From contig WAID01000006.1 of assembly GCA_016584495.1 (NCBI GenBank), positions 3,100,001 through 3,164,000 on the forward strand: DNA of 64,000 nucleotides, read 5' to 3'. This stretch comes from Celoporthe dispersa (lineage: Eukaryota; Ascomycota; Sordariomycetes; Diaporthales; Cryphonectriaceae). Shown here in pieces: positions 23,387-35,349 of this stretch (positions within the stretch are counted from its first letter, which is position 1; each line of letters begins with the position of its first letter). A program made the translations under genes and the position numbers. Below the pieces are notes generated by a model. That model saw only the letters and a program-made list of their open reading frames with translations, was not told the DNA's origin and made no database searches.

Positions 23387-25730
23387 ATACGTACACTGAG
23401 GCTGTCAGCCAGCCTTCAAGAGGCCTCCCTTCTAGCCCCCCATCACCACCCGGTTGTCCATATCACCTGTCGCCGAGCATGGGATTGTTTGCTATAGAGT
23501 ATCGGCTTTTTTTTTTTTCTTCTTTCCCTTTCTTTTTCTTTTTCCTGGATGTACATTGCCTCGCGTGACCTTGTGCGTCACGACATGTCACCTGCTAAGC
23601 TTGTGTGCACAGGTCTTGGTTCAGTTTGGAAGGGGGCACAGCATGAACGCGCGTGTCGGGAAAGAAGTAGATGCATATGCTTCCGCATAGAAGGACGCGG
23701 TGTTAGCCATCTCGGGAGAACAAGGGTAGAGCTTACACCAGACGGCGCCTCGGAAGAAAATGGGAGCATAGAAGGGTCTTTGGCATGGAAATCTAGGGCG
23801 CCCCTAGAGAAGGTATAGACTCGGGCGTTGTGGTCTGACTGATAGTGACAGTACTGATTGTTTAAGGGGGAGGAGGGTCCTGTCATGGACACCATGGACA
23901 CTGCTACTCCTACCTAGGAACTCTTGCCATCTTGAGACGCTGAGACTCTTCACGGAGGTGACTGGCTGTCCTCAGGACTTGACCTGCCGCTGTGCACCAA
24001 TTCATGTCCGTGGTGACAGTTATCACCCTCCCAGACCAGATCACTACCAACCACACCCAACGCAGGCGATCTTCGGATGGCCCAGGTCACACAGATAGAT
24101 GAACGGGTCTCACCCAGCCCAACTTGCCCAACCCACTTGTCGGACATGCCTTGTGCAAGCCCTCCTCCTCAGCTGCAAGAAATACTGTGCACCCGGCACA
24201 TAGGCCTGTGTGCCAGCCTCTCCCTCTCTGGCCCCTTGTCCTGGCTCCCCGCCCCCCTCTTCCACCCTAGAAGATCCTCCTTGCATACGCACGCAAGCAG
24301 GGCGAGACCTCGTCGATCTGTGCACGAGAAGATCCTGTGGCTTATGCGTACCATTCATCCTAGGTAGTTAGGTATCCATGTGGTCATAGAATAGCCCTCT
24401 CTCTCTCTCTCTCTTTTTTTTTTCCCTCTCTCGTCGAGTATAGCTCCCTCCCTCTTCTTTACGATTCAAAAACATTTCCTGTGGCCCGTATCCATCACCC
24501 TCACCCTCCCCCCCCTCTCTCCCCTCCTAGCGATCCGCCCGTCCTGCGTTCCGTCGCACCAAGAAAAGAAGAAAAGACAAAAAAAATTCCAGCTAGGACC
24601 CGACGGTGTGCAACGTGGCGAAAAAGGAAGTCTGTGCGGGGAGAGAGAGAGAGGCGGCCGGCCGGCTGTCCCAGGTCACCTTTTCTTCTGTACCACTGCC
24701 ACTATGGAGGCACTTTAGTCCTCTCAAGGTCGTGATGCTGAAATCTTGGGAGGGCGGGGGCCGGAGGGCGCCTGGCCTCGTACCGTGTGTTTCGACCGAG
24801 TCTGTAAGTGTAAGCAGGTAGAACACCGTTCCCGACGCTTTCTTGTGATACTGTCTGCCGGGCTGAGTAGGTATGTAATACCCTGGTGGAGCCCAGGGCT
24901 ATAAAATGCCACACAGGCCAGGCTGTGTAGGTAGGAAAGGGCTCCGTCGTCTGTGTGCCCAGACCACTCAACTACCCGCAGCCTGCATAGGGCGCGTAGC
25001 CCGGTGGCTGCCTGTGTCACGGAACCATCCGTGGGCTGTTCTGGGCCGGGCTGGACCCAACGCGTCCACTTCCCTCGTCTCATCTAATCAGCCCTTTGTT
25101 TACCTGACTGCACCCGGCCGACGGCGGCGGTGGTGGTCGACAAGACGGAATCAAGGTTGCAGGCGTCCCTTCAGCCCTGTCCGGTCCCCGTGTGATGTTC
25201 ATGTTTGCTTGCCCGAGTGACACTGCGGCTACCCTGCCCCGTGGGCTCCGACGACGACTACTGCTGCCCTGCGTGGTGAGCCACAGGGATTTTCTTGTAT
25301 GGGTGTGATATGGGGCGTGCTGGCGCTTCCTGGGGTGTTGGCTCGCAAGGCTATGTATAGTACACGATGCAGGCCTTGGGGTGAACAGCAGCTGAGCCCA
25401 CTGTGCCGCGTGGGCCCTCACCTGCAGGGTGGAGAGACGCATGAGCTGCAGGGCGGACGAGTTCTCAGATTCGTTATTTGGGACTTCATCTCTGCCGGAT
25501 TGCCTCGACATAAGCAGTGTGTTCCTCGCTGTGCTGTGATTCTGCTGCGTGCGCATCTCGGTATACTGTACAATAACACGAGCCTGAAGGCATATACAGC
25601 TGGCCATGGTCATGGGCTCGTTCTCTCACCAGGGCACCATATCTGCAGAACCCCAATAATTCTCAACGAGATGACTGCTCAAGAGGTGCAAACGCCTTCC
25701 TTCCATTGTGATCATATACCAGGGGGATCT
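23387..25730. other. Intergenic region without a recognisable gene
   Basis: This lies between the BRCT gene and the convergent hydrolase gene. It contains T- and CT-rich tracts at 23510-23545 and 24400-24430. Open frames at 23.55-23.9, 24.1-24.4 and 25.3-25.8 kb lack protein-like composition. I see no gene. Confidence 0.6.
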
Positions 25731-27001
25731 TCAGTGGTTTTTCAACCACTTCGACATCTGCTCAAACGCGGCCCCCTGTGCTTCCTTGATGGTAACATCC
25801 TCATAGTCACCAACAACTGCGAAGCCTAGACATGAGATAGTTAGGTGACGTTCACATCTGGACGTTGCGTGGGAACAGCAGCCGGGTGTGTAGCTTACCA
25901 TGGGGCACGCCCGGGTAGACCTGAACCTCGTGCTCAACGCCCGCCTTCGCCAGGTAGTCCTCGCCGTACGTCCGCACATCATCCGGAAACATGGGATCGT
26001 TCTCCACGCAGATCAGGCTCACCGGGACCTTGAGCCCCTCGAAGTCCTCCCCTTGCCACGAGGGTGGCATGGGCCATGGCGCCCGCCTTGATGAAGGGGC
26101 CGATGTCCGGTTTAGTCGCACCCGCCTCCTCGTCCGCGGGCTGGGGTGCTCCTCCTAGGAATCCAGTGCTGACGACCGGCTTCCGCTCCGCAGCCAAGAG
26201 CAGGATGTACCGGGCGCCGAAGCAGTACCCAGCAGCATAGATGCCACCGCCGTTCGACACGGCATCCGCAAACTCATCCTTGGCCCCGTCGATGACCTTG
26301 TGCAGGATGGGTAGCACCTTCTCCTCGGTGTGTCTCGCCAGCCACATATCGATCAGGAAGCTCTTGGCCGTCTCGGCCGCCTTGATCTTGAAGGTGTCGA
26401 GGAACGAGCCGGTGCCCTCGGCTGCCTGCTCTGCGTCGACCGTCGTGGAGTTGGGCGCCACATCACCCTCGAAGAGATCGGGCATGACCACCACGTAGCC
26501 CTCGCTGGCGAACTTGTCCGCCTGTATCTGGTTGTTGGTCGACTTCAGGCCCGTCCCGCCGGTCAGGAGCAGCAGCAGTCGTGCCTGTACGTGGGGGTAC
26601 TCGCTGGGCTTGGAGACGTAGACCTTGGACGAGGAGAGCACTGTCAGTGGGCATTACGCATGCTGAGGGCGGGTGTCCCGGGGACGGTGGCTCACGTCGA
26701 TGTCGTTGAGCTTCCTGATCTCTCCGGTCGGGCCCTCGCCGCTCGCTGGGGGGGACAGCTCTGGTCAGCAGCATTCAGACCGGGGCGCTCGCTGGTGCTG
26801 CGGTCTCCCTGGGAACGACGACTCTGAGGAGGAAGGAGAAAGGGGGGGGGGGAACGAACGGGTCGGTCTGTCAGTCACACAGTGCTCTCCCATCTTGGGC
26901 TGTGCCGGGGACTCCCCAGCAGCGCCTGGCTCGGCAGGTTGCTGGACGTCCTCCTGCGCATCGCTCTCAGGCGCCTTGGTCGCGACATCAGCGTCAGCCA
27001 T
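25731..27001 (-). CDS. Dienelactone hydrolase family protein, with one frame break
   Basis: The fold is an alpha/beta hydrolase of the DLH family, which hydrolyses dienelactones or related small esters. Four exons read leftward: 26881-27001, 26696-26745, 25899-26623 and 25731-25825, with introns of 135, 72 and 73 bp carrying GT and AG ends. The product is about 329 aa. The catalytic Cys-Asp-His triad is visible: Cys in AAGYCFGARY, Asp in CVENDPMFPDD, His in YPGVPHGF just before the last intron. Near 26049-26057 the frame changes within GTGGCAAGGGG; one extra base is present compared with the continuous family sequence (HATLVAGEDFEGLKVP). Removing it makes the exon total divisible by three. 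No signal peptide is seen, so it is probably cytosolic. It shares a 526 bp divergent promoter region with RPA1. Substrate cannot be told from sequence. Confidence 0.85.
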
Positions 27002-27357
27002 GGCCGATCTCGAGAGGGAAGCGAGACGAGGTCTGGTCCGGGTGGTTGTGGGTTTAGGTGGATGTGTGCTGGTGAGGTGTCAAGATATCAGCAGGATTCA
27101 CGATGGAGGACGGAGCTGAGGAAAACATGAGACAGGTGGCTCGATGTTGGTCTGAGAATCGCGCGCGAGGCCCTCTAGACTGCAGTGCACCACCCCTCAA
27201 CCCCTCCCCCCTGTGCCACTGGCCGGCCGGGATGGGGTACGTCACTGCCCCTCCCTCACAGGCCCGCCTAGTGCCCACCCGTGCCTGTACAGCGCCCTGT
27301 AGCACACCCCTGTCGCCCTGGTCTCGCCCCGCGCCCCTGCTAGAACAATTAAGCCCG

Positions 27358-27363
27358 ACGCGT
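27358..27363. promoter_or_regulatory. MluI cell-cycle box (MCB, ACGCGT), distal copy
   Basis: This is a perfect ACGCGT, 165 bp upstream of the RPA1 start. ACGCGT is the established MBF (Mbp1-Swi6) site controlling G1/S genes in yeasts. A second copy lies 22 bp downstream. Function here is inferred from position and from the target gene. Confidence 0.6.
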
Positions 27364-27379
27364 TTGCCTATTTCCAAAG

Positions 27380-27385
27380 ACGCGT
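27380..27385. promoter_or_regulatory. MluI cell-cycle box (MCB, ACGCGT), proximal copy
   Basis: This is the second perfect ACGCGT, 143 bp upstream of the RPA1 start. Two full copies within 28 bp in front of a replication gene are unlikely to be chance. Confidence 0.6.
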
Positions 27386-27527
27386 CTCGTCTCTTCCTGC
27401 TGGTCAGTCAACCTTTTTTCGACATCCGAGCCCCCCTCCCGCATCGTGTTCCTCACCAAACATCCATCCTGCTGCCCTGTCGCGCACAACTACCCATTCA
27501 GCAGAGACCAAGGTTCAAGTCGACAAG

Positions 27528-29571
27528 ATGGCCGACGCTGCAAGTCATATCAACAGAGGCGCTCTGAGGTAAGTCTTCAAACCTCCATACCGTACCGTCT
27601 TCCCGGTTGGGCCTCATGCTCACGCTGGTATGCCGCCGCAGCACCATCTTCAACGACCCGGAAAGGGCCGGCAAAGAGCTTCAGCCCGCCGTCCTGCAGT
27701 GTCTACAGGTCAAGCCTATGCCGCAGCAGCAGAATGGCGGTGGTGAGCGCTACCGCATAGTCCTCAGCGACATCAACAACTTCTGCCAGTGCATGCTCGC
27801 CACCCAGTCAAACCACGTCATTCACGACGGCAAGCTCGTCAAGGGCTCCATCGTGCGCGTCAAGTCCTACAACCCCACCTCGGTCAAGGGCAAGAAGTGA
27901 GTGCGGGCCCGCGTCCCCCTTCCAGACCAGAGACCCGGAGCTGAACTGAGGTCTGTGTGCAAATAGCATCCTGATCATCCTCGACCTCGAGGTCATCGAG
28001 TCCCTCGGCACACCCGACAAGCTGGGCGATCCCGTCCCCTTCGAGTCCAAGGCCGAGGAGCCGGCCAACAACACAATCGCCGGCACGGGTTTCTACGGGA
28101 CCAAGCAAGAAGATACCAAGCCCGCCCCGGCGCCCAGGAGGGAGATGCAGGCGACGAGAGGGGGCGGGTCTCACAATAGCAACAATGTCATCTACCCCAT
28201 CGAGGCCCTGTCCCCGTACGCACACAAGTGGACGATCAAGGCGCGCGTGAGCGCCAAGTCGGACATCAAGACATGGCACAAGAACACGGGCGAGGGGAAG
28301 CTCTTCAGCGTGAACCTGCTGGATGAGAGCGGCGAGATCAAGGCCACTGCCTTCAACGACCAGGTTGACCAGTTCCACGACCTCCTGCAGGAGGGCCAGG
28401 TCTACTACATCTCGAACCCCTGTTCGGTCCGGCTCGCCAAGAAGCAGTTCTCAAATCTTCCCAACGACTATGAGCTCAGCTTTGAGCGCGACACCGTCAT
28501 CGAGATGGCCGAGGACCAGTCCAACGTCCCGCAGGTCCGCTTCAACTTCTGCGGCATCCAGGCCCTGAACGACGTGGAGAAGGACACCACGGTCGACGTG
28601 ATCGGCGTGTTGAAGGAGACGCAGGAAGTCAGCCAGATCGTGTCCAAGACCACCCAGAAGCCGTACGACAAGCGGGAGCTCACCATCGTCGACGACAGCG
28701 GCTACTCTGTGAGGGTGACGATCTGGGGCAAGACGGCCACTAACTTTGACGCCAGGACCGAGTCCGTCATCGCATTCAAGGGTGTGCGCGTGTCCGACTT
28801 TGGTGGACGGTCCCTGTCGCTTCTGTCGTCGGGGACCATGGCCGTCGACCCGGACATCCCAGAGTGCCACAAGCTGAAGGGGTGGTATGATGCCTCGGGC
28901 CGCAACGACAACTTCGCCACGCACAACAACATGGCCTCCATGGGCAACGCCGCCGGGCGCAAGGACGAGGACAAGAACATCTTCCAGGTCAAGGACCAGA
29001 ACCTCGGCATGGAGGATACTGCCTACTTCACGCTCAAGGCCACTGTCGTGTACATCAAGCAGGACAGCTTTGCATACGCCGCGTGCCTCACGCAGGGCTG
29101 TAACAAGAAGGTGGACAACTCGGGCGGCGAGGGCTGGCGGTGTGAGAAGTGCGACGTCACCCATGACCGGCCCGAGTACCGCTACATGATGTCGGTAAAT
29201 GTTAACGACCACACCGGCCAGATGTGGCTGAACTGCTTCGACGACGTCGGCCGGGTCATCATGGGCAAGTCTGCCGACGAGCTCATAGCGCTCAGAGACG
29301 AGGACGAGACGCAGTTCGCGGCTGAGTTTGAGGCGGCCAACTGCAAAAAGTTGACCTTCCGGTGCAGGGCCAAGATGGATACGTACCAGGACAACCCTCG
29401 GTAAGCCATCCAGGAGACGAGAGAGCGCCCCTTAGCTCAGCAGTAGACCACTTACTAACATAACATGTTCCTGGCAGCGTCCGGTACCAGGTCATGAACG
29501 CGGTGCCGCTCGACTACGTCGCCGAGGCCAACAAGCTGACCGAGATGATCAAGCAGTATGAGATGATCTGA
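27528..29571 (+). CDS. rpa1: Replication protein A large subunit (RPA70)
   Basis: This is the large subunit of the heterotrimeric single-strand DNA binding protein of nuclear replication, repair and recombination. There are four exons, 27528-27568, 27642-27896, 27967-29400 and 29478-29571, with introns of 73, 70 and 77 bp, giving 607 aa, the usual length. Residues 1-105 form the N-terminal OB fold (DBD-F), followed by a Pro/Gly/Asn linker. DBD-A begins near residue 174 (IYPIEALSPYAHKWTI) and DBD-B follows from about 300. DBD-C from about 430 carries the zinc ribbon, with Cys pairs in CLTQGC and WRCEKC. The last residues (NKLTEMIKQYE) belong to the trimerisation helix. No frame break is seen. 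Promoter: two MCB sites 143-165 bp upstream, and a divergent hydrolase gene. Confidence 0.97.
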
Positions 29572-30448
29572 GGGCGGTGATATGTGTATGAGCTGTCTCG
29601 TGGAGAGACACGAGATATGGCCTGTCCTTCTTGTGAGGGGTCGCCGTGGGAAGGGGAAAGGGAGAGGGGAAGGCAGGTCTGTGTAATTGGTTGTTGGTCT
29701 GCAGGTCATGTTGGCGAGCCGAGATGTCCAAAAGTAGCAAAAGTGAAAACGAGTGCACCATGTCCTATTTTATTGGTCCCCTTTTGTCACCTCTCGTGTC
29801 GTTGCCTTTCCGGGGGCCACTCACTCTAGATTGTTATTAAAACCGTTGTGAGATATTTAAATTGAACTTCCTATTGCTTCTCGCCCTACCTAGTCCACCA
29901 CAGCTGGGAAGGCCATGTCTAATCTTCTCTCCTCGTACGCTGCCTCTTTGCCCCCCCTAAAGCTCACGAGCAGCACGCTATGCTTTCGCCGGTTGGACCC
30001 CACCTTCCAGCCCATAAGTCAATGCAGGAGCACACCCTTCTCTGGGGAACGCCTTGGTCCACTGGTTTCTCCCCACCCTCTCTCCTTCTGAACGCCAAGC
30101 TGAGTCCCACCGTCACAATTAAAGCAGTCCTCCCTCGCCGAGGGAACCCACACGTATTCCTCCCCTCGCTCTTGATCTTGCCGCTGGCTTGGTGGTGGTC
30201 TCTTTGGAAGAGGACCTTGCCCGGGATCGAGTGCACGGCCGGTGTATCGGATTTGAACGCTGACACAAGACAGTCCCGGCCCGAGGCGTCATCTATCTCT
30301 CTCTCTCTCTGCGGGGCCGAGGAGGGGGCAGGCCAGCTTCGGCCTACGAGTCGTCAGACTCGTGTTCGCCGCTCGCTTCTGTCTCTGATGAGAATCTACG
30401 CTTGACTCCCTTGGCCTTTGGGAGAGCGGCCGCCACTGGTCCGGTATT
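29572..30448. other. Convergent 3' intergenic region
   Basis: The 3' flanks of RPA1 and CSN3 meet here. Only short unconvincing frames and a CT run near 30295-30310 are present. Confidence 0.6.
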
Positions 30449-32064
30449 CTATACGCTACCAGACACCACGCCCGCCATGAGATCCTCATCTTCGACCTGA
30501 GTATCGAAGCCGCCCGGCTGCATCCCCTGGTTGGACGCATCTCTCTCCCTCTTCTGCTCACGGAGTAAGTGCCTGATCCAGTTAGGATCGGTACTCAGCA
30601 GGGCATTCGTGGTCGCGTAGATGTCCTTCAGCTCCTGCATCCTCTGCGTGGCAGAAGCTATCTCGCGCTGGAACTGGACCTCGGAGAGCTCCTCGGACAC
30701 CGGCAGGAACCTCAGGTAGGGTGGCTTGCCGTCAGGCCTCTCGATGACGCCCTTGAGCATGCCGCATTGGATCATGCTCTGTATCAGGGCCTCGACGTCC
30801 TCAACGTTTGGCAGGGCCTCGCCGGTCTCGGCGCTGCAGGTCTCCTCGTGGATGTCGGAGAGAGAGATCTTGGAGTAGACATCGCGTAGATCCATGATCT
30901 GCCACTTCTGGTGCGCCGCCAGGAGCTCCTGCATCAGGCCGGTATTCCGGTCCTTTCGCCAGACCTGTGCATGCCTCTCGATTTCCTCCTTGAGCTCCAC
31001 AGCAGCCAGCTCTTCAAAGCAGGTCGCGACTGCTATGTAGGGCTGGCTTAGGGTCTCGTATGCCTTCTTGGCGGTGGTGCTGACCTGAGGGGGTGTCTCG
31101 GGCACGGTGCCATTCGCGAGGAGGCTGGTCAGCAGCCATTTGTCAAAAGCGTCCGTCATGATCTTGCTGACACCGCCGTCACGTGTAGGGTGCGTGATGA
31201 CCCGCTCGAAGGCATCCCGTGCGCTCGCCCAGTAGCCTCTGGAGCAGTACAGCAGGCCGGAGACGAATTCGTACTCCAGAACGCGCTCGACGTCTAGCTT
31301 CAGGGTGAGCCCGGTCTCCTCGGTGATGTATTCTGTCGGTGGAAGTGCCAGGTCGCAGAGAGGCCTGTGGGGTCTGGTGGCATTCTGGTCCTTAGCCATG
31401 CCAGGGAAGTAGACGACCGGTCTATCGGTGACGTAGAAGGCGCCCTCGGGGTGATCAGTGTCGAAGGCGAGGTTGACAAGGGTGAGGTGGTGGGAGGTGA
31501 GCATGGCGTTGGCGGGATCGAGCTTCAGGATGGCCCGGGCGAGCAACAAGACCTTGAGGTCGTGCTACGGGAAGTAATGCAGTGTCAGTAGGATGCCGCC
31601 ACGACAGGGAACAGTGGGATGCGAATGCGTACCGGAAGGGGGAAGTTCTCGGCGCTTATGCGGGTCAGCCAATCTGAGAACATGCTGCCAATGTAGCGTA
31701 TCTGTATGGGGTCGAAGGCCAGGAAGAAGTCGACCAGAGCCTGGGCCCTCTGCTCGACCGAGAAGCCGTCATGGTCGCCGAGGGCATCGAGGATGGCCAG
31801 GTAGGAGATGGAATGCACAGCGGGATCGAGGAGCTGCCAGTGTGGGTTCAGGGTCAGATGCGAGAGCGCTATGGGGTCTGCCACGGGGGAGTTGCGCACC
31901 TTGAGTAGTCTGACGGCCTCGTCACCTTGGACCGCAGCCTTCCTGGAAGAGAACAGCTCGTCGACTTTCCTGATGTGAAGGGTGATCGCCTGGTCGTAGA
32001 AGTCTTCACCCGGGGAGAGCGATTCGGGAGGGAACCCCAAGAGGATAGAGGCCGCGTCCTCCAT
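30449..32064 (-). CDS. csn3: COP9 signalosome subunit 3
   Basis: This is a PCI-family subunit of the COP9 signalosome, which removes Nedd8 from cullins and controls development and secondary metabolism in filamentous fungi. Two exons, 31633-32064 and 30449-31564, are joined across a 68 bp intron (GTACGC and GTAG ends), giving 515 aa with an intact frame. The N-terminal half is helical repeat (LDPAVHSISYLAILDALGD; HDLKVLLLARAILKLDP). The PCI region covers roughly residues 330-430 (LRDVYSKISLSDIHEE, then the winged-helix segment with EALIQSMIQCGMLKGVI). The C-terminal end is charged helix and an acidic tail (TQVEDEDLMAGV). The start is the first ATG, within CTCCACC-ATG on the reverse strand. 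It is convergent with RPA1 and divergent from dihydroorotase. Rpn3 of the proteasome lid is the nearest alternative, but the length and C-terminus fit CSN3 better. Confidence 0.85.
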
Positions 32065-33077
32065 GGTGGCGAGTATAGGTTTGAGAAGTGCGTGGGTTCT
32101 TGGAAGTTGGAATCGGGTGTGGAGGCTGAGGCTGTAGCACGCGGGTGCCTACGATCAGCCCGAGGAGTCGAGACTGGGAGGAAAAGAACGGTGCTGCCTC
32201 CCAACTAAAGTGCTTCGGTAGCTGCTTAAGGATGGGGCCTGATGCTGACTGCCCAGGCCGTTCGGAAAGGGGGAGAGGGAGCTGCAGGCCCGCAGCTGTG
32301 GGAGGGGAGGGAGGAGGAGGAGGAGAAGGAGGAGGAGGAAGGGGAGGAGGGTGGTCTGGTCTGTAGAGGTGACGTTGGTGTTGTTGTTGCTGGGTAGCTT
32401 ACCCCGGAACGGTTGGAGGGGGCACCCTAGCCCCGTTTCCCCCCCACCAGGCAGAGGGCCGGCAGGGGTCAGCCCCTCACTAGCAATGGCAGTGAGTCCG
32501 TACTTACCATAGTACAGTGATCTGTAGCAAGTGACGGAGCAGTTATCGTGGAGAAGACTGCAAGATGAGCCTCTTGTCTCTCTTCTTTCTGAAACACTAG
32601 AGAAAGGAGGTCCACTCATCTGCCCATCCTCTCTGTACAGAACAGAGGTGTACTTGAGATTTCTCACACACCAGCATGTTCTCTCCAGTGCTGCAGATGA
32701 GATGAGGCTCACCCGAAGAACAGCCAGCCACAAGACGCTAACCTTTTATGGCCTCTGAACTACATCGGGTGAATTTTGTCGAGTCTACACTCAAATATAA
32801 CATCAACTTGCCATTTTTTTTGGGCCTTATGTTGGTATATTCAGCCCTCAGAAGGGTGGCCTTTACATGACCAGAATTGACAGCAGCGCGTGGTCTTGAA
32901 GCTACCCAAGATCTCAAACTTGTAAGGAAGGGCCGACCGGAACTGAAAGAGAAAAAATTTATAAAAAAAAAATTAGACAGAACTCGTTCTCATGAACGGC
33001 AAGCTGATACTGCATCGACATAGTCAACTCACAAGACAGTCCCACAAAGGGGAGGACACCAAACACATCGAGCAGCC
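32065..33077. promoter_or_regulatory. Divergent promoter region csn3 / dihydroorotase
   Basis: About 1 kb lies between two divergent starts. It contains a GGA/GAG purine tract at 32301-32352 (CT-rich in the csn3 direction), a TACCATAGTAC word near 32507 and an A-rich stretch near 32950-32975. No open frame looks coding. Confidence 0.5.
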
Positions 33078-34598
33078 ATGCCTCTCCCGACCAAGTTTGA
33101 GCTGCCAGCAGCAGCGGACTTTCATGTCCACCTCCGGGATGGTGCTATGTCCGTAGCTGTTGTGCCTACGATCCGGCAGGGCGGCGTCGAGTAGGTCCAA
33201 CCCCCCCCCCTTTTGGCCCTCCTCCTACGAGGACACACACACACAAAGGGATAGGAACATTCCTCTCATGATCTCTCACACCCATTCTAGCGTGGCCTAT
33301 GTGATGCCCAACCTCGTCCCCCCGTCACCACCGTCGCCCAGGCCCTCGCCTACAAGGACCGCCTGCAGGCCCTCGACCCTACCGTCACCTACCTCATGAC
33401 CCTCTACCTGCACCCGACCATCACGCCCGAGGTCGTGCGCGAGGCCAAGAAGGCCGGCCTCGCGGGCATCAAGTCCTACCCGCAGGGTCTCACCACCAAC
33501 TCCGAGTCGGGCGTCACAGACTACGAGGCCTTCTACCCGGTCTTCGCCGCCATGGAGGAGGAGGGCCTGGTGCTCAACATCCACGGCGAGTGCGCGAGTG
33601 ACCATGCCAAGAACATCACCATCCTGAACGCCGAGGCGAGCTTCCTGCCCACCCTGAAGGAGATCCACGCCCGGTTCCCGAGGCTGAGGATCGTGCTGGA
33701 GCACTGTACCACGGCGGACGCGGTGCGTGCGGTGGAGGCGTGCGGGGAGACGGTTGTGGGGACCATTACCGCCCATCACCTGTCAGTCTCCCTCCTCCTG
33801 GTCCCAGATGTGGTCTTCTCTCCGTCGTGTGCGGTTGGTGTGAGAGGACACAGGGTGCAGCGTGCTGACGGCGGCCTCTCGGGGCCTACAGGTTCTTGAT
33901 TGTCGACGACTGGGCAGGCGATGTGGTAAGCTACGGCCCTGTGTGGCGTCTTTTCCCCCTCCCTCCCCCTTTACTCCTCTCCCTCTCAGTGAAGGCACCG
34001 TTGCTTTCAGGAAGTATCGCTGGGTCATGATTGAATGACTGACATCTCCCTTTCTCACTGCTAGTTTCACTACTGCAAACCCGTGGCTAAGGTACGGAAA
34101 GAAAGAAAAAGAAAAAAAAGAACAGGAGCCCTTTTGATCCTTCTTCCTTGTTTCTCCTACGCGCGTACACACACACACACACACTCACACTCACCCACCA
34201 GATGCCCAACGACCGCCTCGCCCTACTGAAAGCCCTAGTCAACAGCAAAGGCAAGTTCTTCCTAGGCACCGACAGCGCCCCGCACGACATCACCGCCAAA
34301 AGGGCAAGGGCAACACCGCCGCCGGAGTCTTCACCCAGCCCTACGCGGTCCCTTATGTGCTCACCGCCCTGGAGGAGGCTATCGCCCGGGGCGACATCGA
34401 GAGGACCAGGTCACGCAGGAGCTGCTGGAGGGGTTCCTGGGCGGGTGGGGACGGAGGTTCTACGGCGTGGAGCCCGCGACGGAGAGGATTGTTGTGGAGA
34501 AGAAGGATGAGGTGGTTGTGGACAGCATTAAGGGGGACGGGCTGGAGGTTGTTCCTTTTAGGAAGGGCAAGAATACCTGGAGCGTGACTTGGGTCTGA
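33078..34598 (+). CDS. Dihydroorotase (class II, pyrimidine biosynthesis), with three frame breaks
   Basis: It catalyses reversible cyclisation of carbamoyl aspartate to dihydroorotate, the third step of UMP synthesis (yeast Ura4 equivalent). Five exons: 33078-33190, 33291-33781, 33892-33925, 34065-34091 and 34202-34598; about 354 aa. Zinc and catalytic residues are all present: the HxH pair in DFHVHLRDG, the carbamylated Lys in GIKSYPQG, metal His in NIHGE and LEHCTT, and the catalytic Asp in GTDSAPH. Three one-base losses break the frame: the C run at 33318-33323, the A run at 34298-34301, and near 34398-34404. Restoring one base at each makes the exon sum exactly 355 codons and gives a continuous family-like protein ending SVTWV. 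Such damage in a gene needed for uracil prototrophy points to sequence error. Real decay with an intact copy elsewhere is the alternative. Confidence 0.88.
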
Positions 34599-35349
34599 AG
34601 AAGAAGAGGAGGGGAGGTTCATTAGTTTTGAGATCTATAGCTGTCCCGGAGTGGCGAGCTGGCCACCTCAGATGTCTTTAAGCTATAGATCAACACAGGA
34701 AAGACCGACAAGACCCCATATGTCCCTGGTTATCTTCCTCCATATGCCCCCTCCTTTTGATACTTGCTCCACCCTTCTGACAGCCTTACGTCGTAAGTCA
34801 GTCCACCTATGGACAGGCCATATTGTCCTGATCTATATTACAAGCCACAAGAATGTATCCCAATGTAACCAAGGCAAGGCATGCTGCAGTCTCATTGAGT
34901 AAGAATGAATATGTTTGTCACCCAACTCCCCAAATTCTTCAAGTGCAAGAACAAAAACCCCCCCCAACCCCTCAAGTTAACCCCCCTCCCCTTCATCCAC
35001 ACCTCACTTGTTTTCCTTTTTTTTTCTTTTCCCCTCCCATTTCATTTGGTTCTCTCTCTGGTTCAAGAAAGAAGTCATCGCGAATGTAACCTAGACTTTT
35101 AATAGAAGTAAATCAAAAACGCAACACTGAGAGCCCCGGGTATAGCTCGTAGCGGTCGATAGATAGTTCGTGATCTAGACGGAGATTCTCGGGTTCGGAG
35201 GGGGGAAAGAAAAAAAAAGGGGGAGGTGGGATCATCGAATTCGTCGCCGTCCAATATCGTGCTCGTGAGATCTGCATTGGGGAAGGGAGTTCGGGAGAAC
35301 GGTGTGCCTGAGAGATGCATGGAAACCGGAGGAGAAGCTAGCTGCAGGC
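34599..35349. other. Convergent 3' intergenic region
   Basis: The 3' ends of dihydroorotase and the CCCH gene face each other here. AT- and C-rich tracts are present and no gene is seen. Confidence 0.6.

Noticed and set aside
25299..25829. 176-codon open frame just left of the hydrolase
   Set aside because: It overlaps the antisense of the hydrolase's last exon and lacks protein-like pattern.
28451..29212. 253-codon frame antisense to RPA1
   Set aside because: A mirror of GC-rich codon use in a strongly conserved sense gene; the sense strand has all RPA1 motifs.
33297..33779. 160-codon frame antisense to dihydroorotase
   Set aside because: A shadow of the sense exon, which carries the metal-binding residues.
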